Source of the DNA: Desmodesmus armatus | Lineage: Eukaryota; Chlorophyta; Chlorophyceae; Sphaeropleales; Scenedesmaceae | NCBI GenBank assembly: GCA_007449985.2 | Contig: VIIQ02000096.1 | Location: forward strand, 186,001-250,000 | Reading direction: 5' to 3' | Length of the DNA stretch: 64,000 bases | Shown: positions 42,732 to 52,345 of the stretch, piece by piece | How the letters are laid out: the number at the start of each line of letters is the position of its first letter | Numbering within the stretch: the stretch's first letter is position 1 | Position numbers and translations under genes: made by a program | The notes under the pieces: model-generated | Databases searched by the model: none | What the model was told of the DNA's origin: nothing | Seen by the model: the letters and a program-made list of their open reading frames with translations, nothing else

Positions 42732-45032
42732 GCGCCGCCGCCGCTGCTGCTGCTGATGGTGACCTTGAACCCGTCCAGGTCGCTGTCATAGGTGATCAGG
42801 TCCACACGAGTGCTGTTGCGCACCGGCAACTCCAACACATGCCTGCAAATGCACCCAAATTACTGAGACACATTGCCTCTTCCTACGTCTGGCATCACAA
42901 GCAACCCTTCCGATGTTGCTTCCTGCAACTCCCCTTTTCATGCGTAGTCAGCACGCCTCAAAAGCACAGATATGGTGGCACCATCAAGGCATAAGGCCCA
43001 TGACGCATGCATACTATGCACCTCGCCTGCACCACATGAGGTATGCCATCCTTGCCTTCGTGCTGGCAACAATAATCTCCATGCTCGTTTCTCGCCAGCA
43101 GCCGCCCCCCCCCCCCCACACACACACACACACACCTGTTGCTTGCCTATCTAGTAGGACAGTCTTAGTGAGCTTGCATGTACCCAAGTACTCCATCTGT
43201 CGACACACATCATGACCCCATCCCCCACCTCACACATTCCCTCCCCACACATGCACATGTACATGCTCACCTGTACCACATGAGGTAGGCCATCCACTCC
43301 TCCTTGGGGATTTTGTCGAGTGCCTCCCAGGCTGCCTCACCATACTTGGCCTCAAAGAAGGCCTGGAAGGTCAGGCTGGCCACACCCATGTCTGGACCTG
43401 GGGGTGGGGGTGGGGGGGTACGGCGGGAAGGGGGGGGGGTGGTAAGACAAATGTATTCTGGGGAAGGCGAAGTCAGGGGCGTAGGGGTCCAACCTGGGTG
43501 TGTGTGTTCACAACAGGAGCTGTGTGCAACAACCCTCCGCTTGGTGAGTCTAATACACAGAACGTGTACTACATGACAGGGCGCTTTGATCAACATCGTT
43601 GCGCGCAGTGGTGGTTGTAAGTTACTCATGTGATCACCTGTGAGTGGCTTGTTCGTGCGCAGAGTGACCATGCGTGCATACGTCACCCAGGGTCCCTCCA
43701 GACCCTCAGGGTTCTCATCCAGCACACACACGTTGGTCACCTGGCCACAGCACAGCATAGCACAGCACAGCACAGCACAACAACAGCACAGCACGGCAAA
43801 ATCAGCCAAGTCAGCGCCCCAGCAGCGGCACATCAAGGACGGCACATCCGGCAGCCACATGTATGCATATGCGTGTTTTGTTGGGGGGGGGCTCATCAGG
43901 TGTTGGCAAGTGGTGGCTGAGTCAACACATGACTGTCCATGTTGAAGACAAGCACCACAGCGTAACACAGCTGAGGCCCTCTGCTCAACACAAAGTGGCA
44001 TCATCAGGTCTTGCCTCAAGCCCCACCGGACTCACCAGAATATCCCTAAATTTAACCCCCGTGGCGCAACTCACCCTCTCCTTTGCAAGCCCAAATGCTG
44101 TTGTCAGCCCGCACTGGCCGCCACCAACAACCAGCACATCAAAGACATTATCCTGAGTGACGGGGTGGTGCCGGGTTGGCACCCAGTCACGTGCGGGGTA
44201 GGCCAAGTACTGCAGGTCCTTCCTGACCCGCTTGCTGAGCTCCTGAAGCCCTGGGTACCTGCAGGGAAGTGCGAGAAAGGGCACAAATAAACTTCTCGCA
44301 TGTGCAGGTGCAACATGGCTGTTGGCTAGCAGCTCCTGAAGCCCAGGGTACCTGCAGGGAAGTGCGAGAAAGGGCACAAATAAACTTCTCGCATGTGCAG
44401 GTGCAACATGGCTGTTGGCTAGCAGCTCCTGAAGCCCAGGGTACCTGCAGGGAAGTGCGAGAAAGGGCACAAATAAACTTCTCGCATGTGCAGGTGCAAC
44501 ATGGCTGTTGGCTAGCAGCTCCTGAAGCCCAGGGTACCTGCAGGGAAGTGCGAGAAAGGGCACAAATAAACTTCTCGCATGTGCAGGTGCAACATGGCTG
44601 TTGGCTAGCAGCTCCTGAAGCCCAGGGTACCTGTACGGTGGTTAGAAGCCGAGACAGAGCATGTGGGTGCAGAGCATGTGGAAACCATATGACTAATCCA
44701 GTATGTCGGTTGGTTAGGAGTCGGTGTTGGTTTCTAGCCCATCCAGGGGAATAGCCTGGCAAACAGGTTGAGTATCATGTGTGCAGCATTTTTCAGTTCT
44801 CTACAGAAATTTTGGGTTTCAAAGTCAAGCACACATGTTGTAAGGTTCCGCTTGATGTGCTGTACCGTACTATGGATCCGGCTGGCAGTACCCACTTGGT
44901 AAGGTCAGCCAGGCTGCAAGCTTTCAAGGCAGGTGTCGGCTTGCTGGGTGTCAGTAGCTGTGCTGGGGCAGGTGCTGCTGGCACAGCAGCTGCTGATGCT
45001 GCAATGACAGGGCCCAGTGCATCAGGTGCCAT
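38653..45032 (-). CDS. FAD/NAD(P)-binding flavin monooxygenase-like oxidoreductase
   Basis: Two-dinucleotide-binding-domain flavoprotein, probably an NAD(P)H-dependent monooxygenase; substrate unknown. Ten minus-strand exons: 44896-45032 (candidate first), 44075-44258, 43638-43740, 43271-43397, 42638-42842, 41696-41940, 40787-40962, 40093-40314, 39073-39196, 38653-38816; about 562 aa. The FAD fold has LVVGGGQCG and EGPWVTYARMVTLRT, then GVASLTFQAFFEAKYG. ATGIQ-GGGEWHVPS and the second nucleotide fold RIAILGGGASAFDNAQ follow. The C-terminal part includes FNQPPTNDTF and FAYNYSALPSLGLSGSA. The layout resembles bacterial FAD-dependent oxidoreductases as I recall them. Exon 1 is inferred from an in-frame donor and a leader-like N-terminus (MAPDALGPVIAASAAAVP). 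Exon 5 (42638-42842) carries Q13. Exon 6 lacks one base near 41851-41856 and another near 41818-41823. Several exon edges are duplicated in introns. Confidence 0.85.
39596..39945 (-). repeat. Two copies of the 3' edge of oxidoreductase exon 8
   Basis: The real edge is 40093 (LGPSFEFQEK then GTGGGT). Copies end at 39849 (FEIQEK) and 39596 (FEFQEK, GTGAGT), each with NPL-DAHPYLGPSFE and HIATWADR-like lead-in. Each is followed in transcript sense by long G runs (C21 at 40056-40076 and 39559-39579 on the plus strand). Period about 244-253 bp. Confidence 0.85.
40604..40670 (-). repeat. Copy of the 3' edge of oxidoreductase exon 7
   Basis: Repeats ARFDNFFLHTGSPWESVAEE and the CAG|GTAGGG donor 183 bp beyond the real edge at 40787, with a poly-C tract between. 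Confidence 0.85.
41206..41285. repeat. Interstitial telomere-like CCCTAAA repeats
   Basis: Degenerate run containing AAACCCTAA, TAAACCCTAAACC and TAAACCCTAAACCCTAT within the intron after exon 6 of the oxidoreductase; matches the plant/green-algal telomere unit CCCTAAA. Confidence 0.7.
41439..41545 (-). repeat. Decayed copy of the 3' edge of oxidoreductase exon 6
   Basis: Repeats VRRETLPRINP and the MEYTG donor region 257 bp beyond the real edge (41696), with frame damage and a GTAAGC donor. Confidence 0.75.
42061..42430 (-). repeat. Three copies of the 5' edge of oxidoreductase exon 6
   Basis: GGGEWHVPS-encoding starts recur near 42061-42106, 42224-42257 and 42386-42422, upstream of the real start at 41940. 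The first two keep a CAG acceptor; the outermost has lost the AG (GCCGGG). Intervening intron (TGTTATGCAGCGCTGGCAT, CATCAGTGAGAAG) is copied too. Unit about 160 bp. Confidence 0.85.
42690..42731. repeat. (CTG)n coding a Q13 tract
   Basis: Pure triplet run inside exon 5 (42638-42842) of the oxidoreductase, in frame as glutamine. Confidence 0.95.
44256..44635 (-). repeat. 93-bp tandem repeat, four near-identical units, at exon 2 start
   Basis: GGGTACCTGCAGGG recurs with T at 44256, 44349, 44442, 44535 and 44628, exactly 93 bp apart. Each unit holds about 70 bp of intron 3' end with a CCCTGCAG acceptor and the first about 22 bases of the exon (YPGLQEL). The unit is 31 codons and open throughout in the exon frame. 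Confidence 0.95.
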
Positions 45033-46232
45033 CCTTGTGCCTGCAGCTGCAAGGAGACAGACAGCAGTTCTGTTTGCTGTCTGCAGGGTGGATGTCTCAG
45101 TACCAGCCAAATACAACCTGATGTGTAACGCGAGGCGTGGCAACCTGTACATGTCAACATCTCCAGGCATGTGCAAAGCCAATCAAGGGTCTGATTGCAA
45201 GTGCAAGAGGAAAGTCCTCCCTGAACACACCGTATCGCGATTGCAGCGCTAGAGCGGCTGTCACAGTGCCAGTTTCAAGACGTTGTCACTGATAAAATGT
45301 ATGAATTTGTTGCCACCGCCTTGCTTAGCAAGGGTTATGGAGCCTACTGTACCTGTCTCAGTTTGAAGGCGCTGCACGTGCTGAAGCTGCAATAAGGCGT
45401 CCAATGTGCACTCTGAGCTGTCATGTAGCACTTTGGTAGTGTCATCAGAGCTGTTGGAGCGTGGTGCAGGCGTTCTGCTGAGGGAAGCTGGACAGGCGAT
45501 GTGCACGTGCACTGACAAGCAGTACCGAGGTGCATCACTGCTTGCTACTTGCTGGCTAGTGAATAGTGTTTGTTTATCTATTGAAACCTGCGAGCAAGGT
45601 GGGGCTGTAGTATGCCAAATCTAGACGGGACCAGCAGTGCAGTCAGTTGAGGACACTAGGGTTGTTCTTCAGGAGGAATTTGTACCCCAACCCAACCATG
45701 TTTTAGTGAATCAATATATGCGCTGTTCTTGCACAACACCCAGCCTGTGACGGCCACCAAGGCTACAGCGCGTCAGTATCGATTTCGTATCCAAGGTCAC
45801 ATGGTGCGTCTGTTCACAGATGTTCAGTGTGCACAGCACCGCTTGGGCTGGGCGCCCCCAGCTCACAGTTGAAAGAAGTTGGCCAGCTGCCCTGCGCAAG
45901 CTGCATACAAATCAGCCAACAAGTCAGCACTGGCCCAGCAGAGACACATCGATGATACCGTACAAGGCACAGGTGACAGCCATGGGGCCTTACCCTCTCC
46001 TCCCCTGAATCATGCTTGTACGTTGTACACATGTGTCAACGTTGAGCGCTGCATCTCAGAGGCAAAGCAGCTGACATCTGTCTGCATTAGTGCCACCTGC
46101 AACTGCCGGCGAGCAACGCACTGTGTCATGATACAGCCGAGATCACAGGCATGTGACAGACTTGAAACAAACGTGAAGCGGACTTCCAACACAACCCCCA
46201 CATTCTGCCGCAACTACCAGGGATGAGTTTCC
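45033..46232. other. Upstream region of the oxidoreductase, no gene recognised
   Basis: Likely promoter/5' UTR. A minus-strand ORF (45261-45518) ends GGGNKFIHFISDNVLKLAL; it has ordinary protein-like composition but no splice partner I can support and no recognised domain. Confidence 0.35.
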
Positions 46233-46422
46233 CTCATCGAATCACAGGCCGAAAAGCTGTTGTGAACTCGCACTGGCCACGACCAACAATCAGCACATTA
46301 TACACATGCTCTGAGTGGAAATGGAGCCGGGGTGGGACTCTGAGTCAGGTGCGGGGTGGGCTAGATACTGCAGGTATATTTTGACTTGCATGCTGAGCTC
46401 CTGAAGCCCAGGGTACCTGCAG
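46233..46422 (-). pseudogene. Pseudogene fragment of the oxidoreductase N-terminal exon
   Basis: Repeats exon 2 of the oxidoreductase about 2.1 kb upstream, including its acceptor (CCTGCAG): YPGLQELSMQVKIYLQYLAH against YPGLQELSKRVRKDLQYLAY. Near 46240-46300 it continues in another frame as VLIVGRGQCEFTTAF against VLVVGGGQCGLTTAF. The frame is broken and the FAD glycine motif is damaged. No downstream exons follow, so it is a dead partial copy. Confidence 0.8.
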
Positions 46423-48187
46423 GGAGGTCTGAGGGGGTGCACAGTCAAACAGCTTACTTGCATGCACTGGCAAAAGTGCAACGCGGTGAAGTAGGTTTGT
46501 GGCTTGCAAGTGCAGCGTGTTTCTTTGCAGACTTGCAGGGTGTTCTGCAGGTGGCTTTGTTTTTGCCCAGTTCGTGTGTCCCTTGAGGAGTGCTTATGCC
46601 CTATGAGCCGTGTTTGGCTCTTGAAAAAGCGTTAAAAAGAGGCCCTGATACAGCACAGTAGCAGTACTATTACTAGTAGAATAACTACTAACGGCTAGCA
46701 GTGCTTGCAGTTCTTTGCGCCACTGGTGCACCACAGTAAGGGGGAGCAGCCAAGCAGCAGGAGCAGTGTGGAAGTTTCACACTGTCTGGTAGCTCATAGC
46801 TGTCGAGTAAAGGAATGTCCGTGGAACATTGTCGCCGCAAGCAACAGACAGGGCGCAATGCACACCGTCTCACAGTTGGGCGCACTCAAACTTGCAAGTT
46901 GCGTGGGAATTCAGGCCTTGCTGTCAGGCTCACCCTTTGATGCCATCGTGAGGTAGGCAGTCCAACCGTCACAAACACAATGCATGAACACCACCATGCA
47001 GATAGCAGGCCAATTGCACCCCCCCCCATGACACAAACATGCCGCTAATCTTTCTACCCTTCCGACTGGAAGCGCTTTGGTCAAAAGCACACTAATTCAA
47101 AATAACCAGGTCATTTCTCGTTTGTGGCATTGCTGATGAACGGAACAAGATCTCCCGTTCAGCCGAACCGCGCGCTCGCGATCACACGAGCTTCCGCTGC
47201 ATTTTGGGCCGGTCACCAAGGAGACGTATGGATCACGAACCACACAAGCGGCTATATTTTGCAAGCCAATATGACAGGAAAGCAATCAACGCACATCATC
47301 ACCACGACCTTCGACCAAGGTGAAAACCTCGGTCGGCCAAGGTACAACTGCCCATTACACGAGGAACACTCAGGATCACCAGTAGCATGTGTCCTTGAGA
47401 ACGGCACAACGCCATTTGAGAGCTTTCAATGGGGACCGATACTGATCAGCAAGCGGTTTGCATCAGCATACCAGAGGCCTGGGGCAGACCAGATGATAAG
47501 GTGTGCAACCAGATTGAGCCCAAAGCCCGATAATACCATTAACCTCCACCTGTCAAGACCTGCCTGTCTGGCCGCATTGCTGATGACTTGGTGCACCTGT
47601 TTGGGCCTTTGCTGAAGAGCAAAGCTCACAAACAAGTTTGTGCGCCGCTGTGTGGTTGGCGCTGCTTCCCATGCATGCAGAAGAAGACCCTTCCAGAGCA
47701 GTAGCAGCTGCGCATCCACAAGGGGCGCTTCCTCACAGCCCTCCTGCCGTACCTGGGCCCACCCACGTTCTCGCTTGCACGCATCTGGGCCCCTTTTGCA
47801 GCTGGTGTGTGCACTTGTACTAGCCAATCTACTACAGAAGCGGCATTGTGCAACATGTGCATTGTGCAAGGTCTCCTTGATAGGTTTGATACTGTTGGTG
47901 CCGGGCAGGCAACCGCTGCCTGTAGTTACTAGCTAGTAGGCAGATAGCCACAATCTGGAAGCAGCTGGCAGCAGCGGCAGCAATGGCAGCATTGGCAGCA
48001 GCTCGCACTTTCAGAGATGCTTAACAACTGCCAGTTGCAGTGCCAGGTACTGTACTGCACTAGGAGAAGCGCAGCTTCATGCTTTTCGGAAGCTTGGCAA
48101 GCTGATGTCCTATCATTGTATGCTGCACCTGCAGTCATGGTGGTGTGCATAACCGTCAACATGCTGACGATACATACTTCCTTTCAG
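46423..48187. other. Region upstream of the bestrophin-like gene, with an unassigned 163-aa ORF
   Basis: The N-terminal exon(s) of the bestrophin-like gene should lie here but could not be fixed. One candidate ends SGSPFDAIVR before GTAGGC at 46953, but its phase does not join directly to 48188. A plus-strand ORF 47124-47615 (163 codons) has mixed codon use, unlike the C/G-ending codons of neighbouring genes, and no recognised domain; it could be an inserted sequence. Confidence 0.3.
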
Positions 48188-51100
48188 CTGGATCACCACC
48201 AGTTCTCCTTGACTCTCTACCGCACTTCCCAGTTTGTGCTGGCGCTGCTGCTTGCGTTCCGCCTGGTAAGCGATATTGCAATCATCGATAAATGCCGTAC
48301 TAGTACAGCCATGTTGCACTCCAACACCACACGTCAGTGCAAACCCTTGCAGGACCATGGTCAGAAGGACCCTCAGTGTACCACATTGCTTAGTCAGCAT
48401 GTGTTGAACTGCGTGCGTCAATGCCAGCCGCAGCACCAACCACCCAGCCTCTACAAGACACGGTGGTTTCTGACTCGTGAAAGGCAGTGAAGTCCCCACT
48501 TTCCATCTGCCTGCTCAAATGCACTGCCACCTGTTGCAGAATCGCACATATGACCGATGGTGGCAGGCACGTTCGGCATTTGGCGGTATTGGTGGCGGTT
48601 TGATCAACGTCGTGCGGCAGATTGCCACCTACACAGACGATCCTGTGTTGATCCATGAGGCGCAAAGGTGGAGCATGTGCATGGTGTATGGTGAGCACCG
48701 TGTGCACACATGGCCACGTGCCACCAGTTACAGGGTGGCTGCTGACAACAGAATGTCGGTGCTCGATAGTGTGATCTGGTGGTGTGCCGGCCTGTGCATA
48801 CAGCTTGAGTCACTCACATCATGTTGTCCTGGTGACCTAAAGACAGCACATGGCATGCAGCCTGCAATGGTCACGCTGTGTCACCTCGTGGCTCATTCCA
48901 TGAGTGTCACACTGCAACACGGTGTTGCAAATGCATCTCACTGACGGGAGGTGTCAGCCAGGTGGCATCAGCTGCCGTGCGCACACCGTGCTGGCAATCA
49001 GTCCAGGCCCGGCCTGATGATCAATAGCTGCAGCCACCCCCATGCTGTTTGCTCCTGCTCATGCCCGCCGCATGTGCAGGCATCGTGCAGCTGATCAACA
49101 ACACCTCGAAGAGCACCGACCCCCGTGTGAGCCAGCTACTGAGCCGTGATGAGCTGTGCCTCTACAACAGCACCACCAAGCCTGCCAAGCTCTGTGGCAG
49201 CATGCTGTCGGCCCTGGTCTGCAGTGCAGGGTTTGATATCGAGCAGGAAATACACATCAACAACATGCTCGGACAGGTTGCAGGCAACGTCAGCACGGTG
49301 GCACGCATCAAGCTGCAGGCACTGCCGTACGGTGAGTAATCGCGGATGAATGAGTCATCATTCATGGTTACATAACCATACTTTGTCAGCAGGTGCATAT
49401 GCACCAACAGCAAGTTGTCACGTCAGGTTGCGGCGGAGGGGTTTTCACGGCGGATGCACGCCATGGTAGGAACGCCTGCACTGTTACTGACTAGCTGCAG
49501 TGTCACTACTACTAGCAGTCCTGTGCGTGAACTTGGGCGTGGTGGCCTTCATGTAGCATGAGCAGGAGTGACTTACAGTAGACTGCACGCACCAGCGTGC
49601 CCGACAGACTACATCATACCGACGCGATAGGACCCGAGAGAGCTCGCCTCTCTCGGGGTTTGCTTGCCTCAAATGCACGGCGCAGTCAGTGCTCAACACC
49701 TGAACCTCAAGCTTTGACCAGCACAGGCACAAACCATATGTGTGCCTGTATCTAGCTGGCGGACCACGCCACACTGTGCACACGCCGTCATACGGCGTGA
49801 CAGCTGTCACGTCAGGTTGCGGCGGAGGGGTTTTCACGGCGGATGCACGCCATCCCCCCCTCAACACCTGCACCCACCGTGCAGTGTTGACACCATGCAC
49901 ACAGTGTTCCTGCTCAACAAAAAGGGAGGCCATCCATGCACACACAAGCGTTCAGTGGAGTGAGAAACCAGGCAAACACGCACCACTATTGCAGGTGTCT
50001 GTTGCCGATTGTGAACCGCAGCCTGGGGCCCTGAGCCTATCAACAATCAACAACTATCAGCTGCTCTGCTGCATGGACGACATGCCTGGCCCACACATAT
50101 GCCACACTTGGCATCAACCGATCTGCTCTTGACAACTGCTTGCAGTGCCCAACCACTGCAAATCATCAGGGTGCTGGTGGCTGTCTCGATGCCCCCCCAG
50201 CCCAGCGATGCTGGCCCACGCTGTCCCAACCTTGGAACCCTGTCCTGGCCCTGCTGACCTATGCAACCATGCATGTCAGCTCGCACCTCAACAGCTGCCA
50301 ACCCACAGCCATGATGCACAAGCCCACACCTGTGCCAACGTGTCTTGTGCCCACACTGATGCAGCGCTCCTGCTGCCATGAACACAAGCACTGCCCATGC
50401 ACAGGGACAACATGGTGTACCAGACAACCCCTCAGTGCCCCCCCAGCCCTGTGCTCACAGCTGCTGCAACTGCTCACAAGCCACTGGGCACACAGGGCAC
50501 CTCAGCACGCCAGCCCTACTACGTTCCTGCTGCTTCGACCAGAACACTCCATGACACGATACAGCAACATTGCCAAGCCGTCTCCTTTCCATCCAGGCCT
50601 GAGAAGGTACTCACAGCTCTCCTGGCTGTGCCTGACCCCTGCTTCCACAGCTGCCCTCACAGCTGGGCCCCGCAGTGACTGCTACTGCTGCTGCTGCTCC
50701 AGCAGTAACAGCTCTCCTTCGCTGTCGGTCCAATGACGACAATGGAAATGTATAACTCCATCGTGACGATGAACTGCTCGCGGAAGCGCCTCTCCCGCCG
50801 CAGGCCCTCACTGGCAGTGCCCCATCACAACTGCTCTGCCACGCCGAACCATCCCAAGGGAGCTCTCTCGGGTAGGAACGCCTGCACTGTTACTGACTAG
50901 CTGCAGTGTCACTACTACTAGCAGTCCTGTGCGTGAACTTGGGCGTGGTGGCCTTCATGTAGCATGAGCAGGAGTGACTTACAGTAGACTGCACGCACCA
51001 GCGTGCCCGACAGACTACATCATACCGACGCGATAGGACCCGAGAGAGCTCGCCTCTCTCGGGGTTTGCTTGCCTCAAATGCACGGCGCAGTCAGTGCTC

Positions 51101-52345
51101 AACACCTGAACCTCAAGCTTTGACCAGCACAGGCACAAACCATATGTGTGCCTGTATCTAGCTGGCGGACCACGCCACACTGTGCACATGCCGTCATACG
51201 GCGTGACAAAGTCACCCAGGTGCCATCAGGGTCAGACCCTGATTACCACAGCCCCCCAGAGCCTGGTTTGGTTCGGCCGCATCACATGCCAGCATGTGCA
51301 GAAGACAGCATGGGACTGCTGCTGTGTCAGCAACAACTTGTTTGTTGAACAAATGCGAAAATCGTGGTGAACAAATGCATCAAGGGCTTGCCACATACTG
51401 AAAATTGGCAGGAATGCAAGATACCGGGTAGGCTGTGAGCGCTATATTTATGATGAGTTCTTACTGCCGGTCCAGCTGTTCTGTGTCGGTGACGTCATCC
51501 CTGCTGTGCTGTGCTATGGTATGCTGTGCTGCCATGCTGCAGGCATGTCCCTCTTCTGCACTGGCTGGACGTTTATCTGGCTGCTGCTGCTCCCGTTCGG
51601 TGTGATACCTGATAGCACCCCAAGGTCCTCTGGTGCAACTTGGTGGGCAATACTGCCAATTTCGGTCATGACGGCTATGATGCTGGGGCTGGAGGATTTG
51701 GCAACACAGCTGGAGGACCCTTTTAGGTTCATTCCATATGGTGAGGCCGCTGGCTAGTCATGACTACTAGTCACGAGTCATGACCAGCAGCACTAGCATG
51801 CTAGTACTGCGCAGTACTGGCAGTACTGCTGCTGTTGGTCACTACTGAGCAAGCACAAAGAGGGACATGCCTGCAGGACAGCACCGCACAGCTGAAACAG
51901 CCCTTCCAATCCTTTTATTTTTCATTCTCGTGAAATGGCAAACGAAAATGAGGTGTTGAACAAGTGAAATGGTGAAAAGGGACAAATTACAGTAAGAATA
52001 AAGCGCTGCGGCAGCACCAGATGTACCATGCAGAGTGCAGCTGGTCCAGCCGCTGCCCATGCAGACTGCCCATGCGTGCTGTCCTGGTCGTTCCCAGCGC
52101 CACACCCTGCGGCGGTGGCAGGGCAAAAAGTGTGCTGACACAGTGCCATGTCTTGCTGTTGCTGCCCCTGTGCAGAGGCCATAGTTGCAACCACTGCCAA
52201 GGACATGCCCCGCACAGTGGCTGAGGTGCAGGCCTGCAAGAAGATGATCCAGCACAAGTACACCCCCATGCAGGCCGCAGCTGCTGTTGGACAGCTGGCA
52301 CTGCCTGGCTGGCCCGAGCTGAAGCCTAGGCCCCAGGGGGTTTGA
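48188..52345 (+). CDS. Bestrophin-like (UPF0187/VCCN-type) anion channel, N-terminus unresolved
   Basis: Membrane chloride/bicarbonate channel family; green-algal and plant members sit in thylakoids. Five supported plus-strand exons: 48188-48265, 48540-48690, 49080-49331, 51543-51740, 52176-52345, summing to 849 nt (282 aa plus stop) with closed phases. The family hallmark LLLAFRL-NRTYDRWWQAR spans the first junction (compare FRTNxSYxRWWEAR). A second hydrophobic pair and GLEDLATQLEDPF match the conserved GIEELGxQIEDPF. The tail DMPRTVAEVQACKKM replaces the usual post-membrane helix. An upstream exon with the first transmembrane segment and the ATG is needed. The intron 49332-51542 is 2.2 kb and carries 338-bp direct repeats. 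The gene converges on DNA2. Confidence 0.85.
49416..49464. repeat. 49-bp direct repeat X, copy 1
   Basis: Begins TGTCACGTCAGGTTGC and ends GGATGCACGCCAT; immediately precedes the first 338-bp repeat. Confidence 0.9.
49465..49802. repeat. 338-bp direct repeat L, copy 1
   Basis: Starts GGTAGGAACGCC and ends GGCGTGACA. Contains a perfect 10-bp stem with 5-base loop (49633-49657, CCCGAGAGAG/CTCTCTCGGG) and a perfect 8-bp stem with 3-base loop at its end (49781-49799, CACGCCGT/ACGGCGTG). Near-identical to 50871-51208; I noticed one mismatch, in the last stem. Confidence 0.93.
49805..49853. repeat. 49-bp direct repeat X, copy 2
   Basis: Same 49 bp as 49416-49464, placed just after repeat L copy 1, giving the order X-L-X-internal-L. 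Confidence 0.9.
50871..51208. repeat. 338-bp direct repeat L, copy 2
   Basis: Second copy, 1406 bp after the first, inside the same intron of the bestrophin-like gene. The last stem carries a mismatch (CACATGCCGT), so copy 1 has the perfect hairpin. Confidence 0.93.

Noticed and set aside
44793..45182. Full 129-aa ORF as an independent gene
   Set aside because: Its end is better explained as exon 1 of the oxidoreductase: a GTGGGT donor at 44890-44895 joins in the correct phase to exon 2.
50140..50736. 198-aa plus-strand ORF between the L repeats
   Set aside because: Pro/Thr/Cys-rich low-complexity product inside an intron; no recognised domain and no start context or splice support.
49465..51208. 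LTR retrotransposon
   Set aside because: The repeats do not start TG or end CA, no primer-binding site, protease, reverse transcriptase or integrase is visible, and X repeats on both sides of the first copy do not fit an LTR insertion.
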